Shown: positions 63,813-64,000 of the stretch, in pieces
How the letters are laid out: each line of letters starts with the position of its first letter
Numbering within the stretch: the stretch's first letter is position 1
DNA from: Bimuria novae-zelandiae CBS 107.79
Lineage: Eukaryota; Ascomycota; Dothideomycetes; Pleosporales; Didymosphaeriaceae
Direction: 5' to 3'
NCBI GenBank assembly: GCA_010015655.1
Contig: ML976750.1
Span: 173,992 to 237,991, forward strand
Length of the DNA: 64,000 nt
The notes under the pieces: model-generated
What the model was told of the DNA's origin: nothing
Database searches by the model: none
Seen by the model: only the letters and a program-made list of their open reading frames with translations
Position numbers and translations under genes: made by a program

Positions 63813-64000
63813 TCAATTATACGGACTAATATAGGCTGAACTTGGTGTTGCGAGTACTGTAGGATCAACAGTCATATCCCTGAGTGATGGCACCTGTCGG
63901 GGGAGGCTCTGTAAGGCTTGCAGCTGATCAGCTTTGAACTTTTTAGCAGCCCTACGGGCAATCTTCTCAGCCTCAAGCTCTACACGTTGATCAATAGCTT
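63813..64000 (-). CDS. C-terminal end of a protein cut by the window edge, possibly a transposase
   Basis: Minus strand, open from the right edge to TGA at 63815-63813, 61 residues: a basic helical stretch AIDQRVELEAEKIARRAAKK then LQALQSLPRQVPSLRDMTVD and a tail ending SAYISPYN. The Arg/Lys/Glu helix followed by a Pro/Ser tail is common at the end of Fot1/pogo-type transposases, and the tandem 18-bp units and palindrome beyond the stop could be subterminal repeats. This is a guess from pattern; the main body lies outside the window. Confidence 0.4.
   Translation of the reverse strand, partial: AIDQRVELEAEKIARRAAKKFKADQLQALQSLPRQVPSLRDMTVDPTVLATPSSAYISPYN

Overview
The window is fungal nuclear DNA, most likely from a filamentous ascomycete (Pezizomycotina), and probably a Dothideomycete. 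The reasons are: genes interrupted by 46-126 nt GT-AG introns with CTAAC/CTGAC-like branch sites; a gene set including PAT1, ESF1, a KRE2/KTR mannosyltransferase, a PTH11-type seven-helix receptor, a GPR1/FUN34 transporter, a secreted aspartic protease and a DPP4-type peptidase; and transposons degraded by RIP-like CpA-to-TpA mutation. The exact genus cannot be read from the sequence. No rRNA, tRNA or CRISPR array was seen.

Layout. 1-16.5 kb is a dense housekeeping block: the 3' end of a membrane protein, PAT1 (mRNA decapping, minus), a KTR-type Golgi mannosyltransferase, a PlsB-type acyltransferase, a secreted aspartic protease, and a 994-aa protein whose C-terminus resembles the XPF-like Zip2/SHOC1 meiotic fold. 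16.5-35.1 kb is a repeat-rich accessory block. It holds a Fot1/pogo-like element (16775-18901), a TPR-protein gene wedged between two elements, a Tc1/mariner-like element (20971-22683), a PTH11-like receptor, a decayed SRR1-like gene, a KES1-like oxysterol-binding gene split by a solo LTR, an acetate-transporter-family gene, a piggyBac-like RIPped element (31308-33601) and another Tc1-like element (33646-35099). 35.5-42.4 kb returns to intact genes: a 1009-aa proline/glutamine-rich protein, a 50-aa mini-protein with a 14-nt last exon, and ESF1. 42.7-47.1 kb holds two adjacent broken membrane-protein genes (an unnamed multi-pass protein and a CSC1/RSN1-like channel). 48-53.1 kb has a thioredoxin-fold protein and two small cysteine-rich secreted proteins. 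55-60.5 kb has DPP4 and an unusual zinc-knuckle/exonuclease-like gene followed by a partial tandem copy of its C-terminal module. 60.6-64 kb has a second solo LTR, an amidase pseudogene and the edge of another probable mobile element.

How it fits together. The gene-rich blocks carry conserved functions in RNA decay, ribosome assembly, glycosylation and lipid synthesis. The repeat-rich block and the 42-53 and 60-64 kb stretches carry fast-evolving material. Several gene relics there have in-frame stops of the kind CpA-to-TpA mutation makes (CAA/CAG to TAA/TAG, TGG to TAG), which suggests RIP or RIP-like mutation has touched single-copy genes near repeats. Exon boundaries below were set by hand from splice consensus, phase and protein continuity. 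They are inferences, not transcript evidence.
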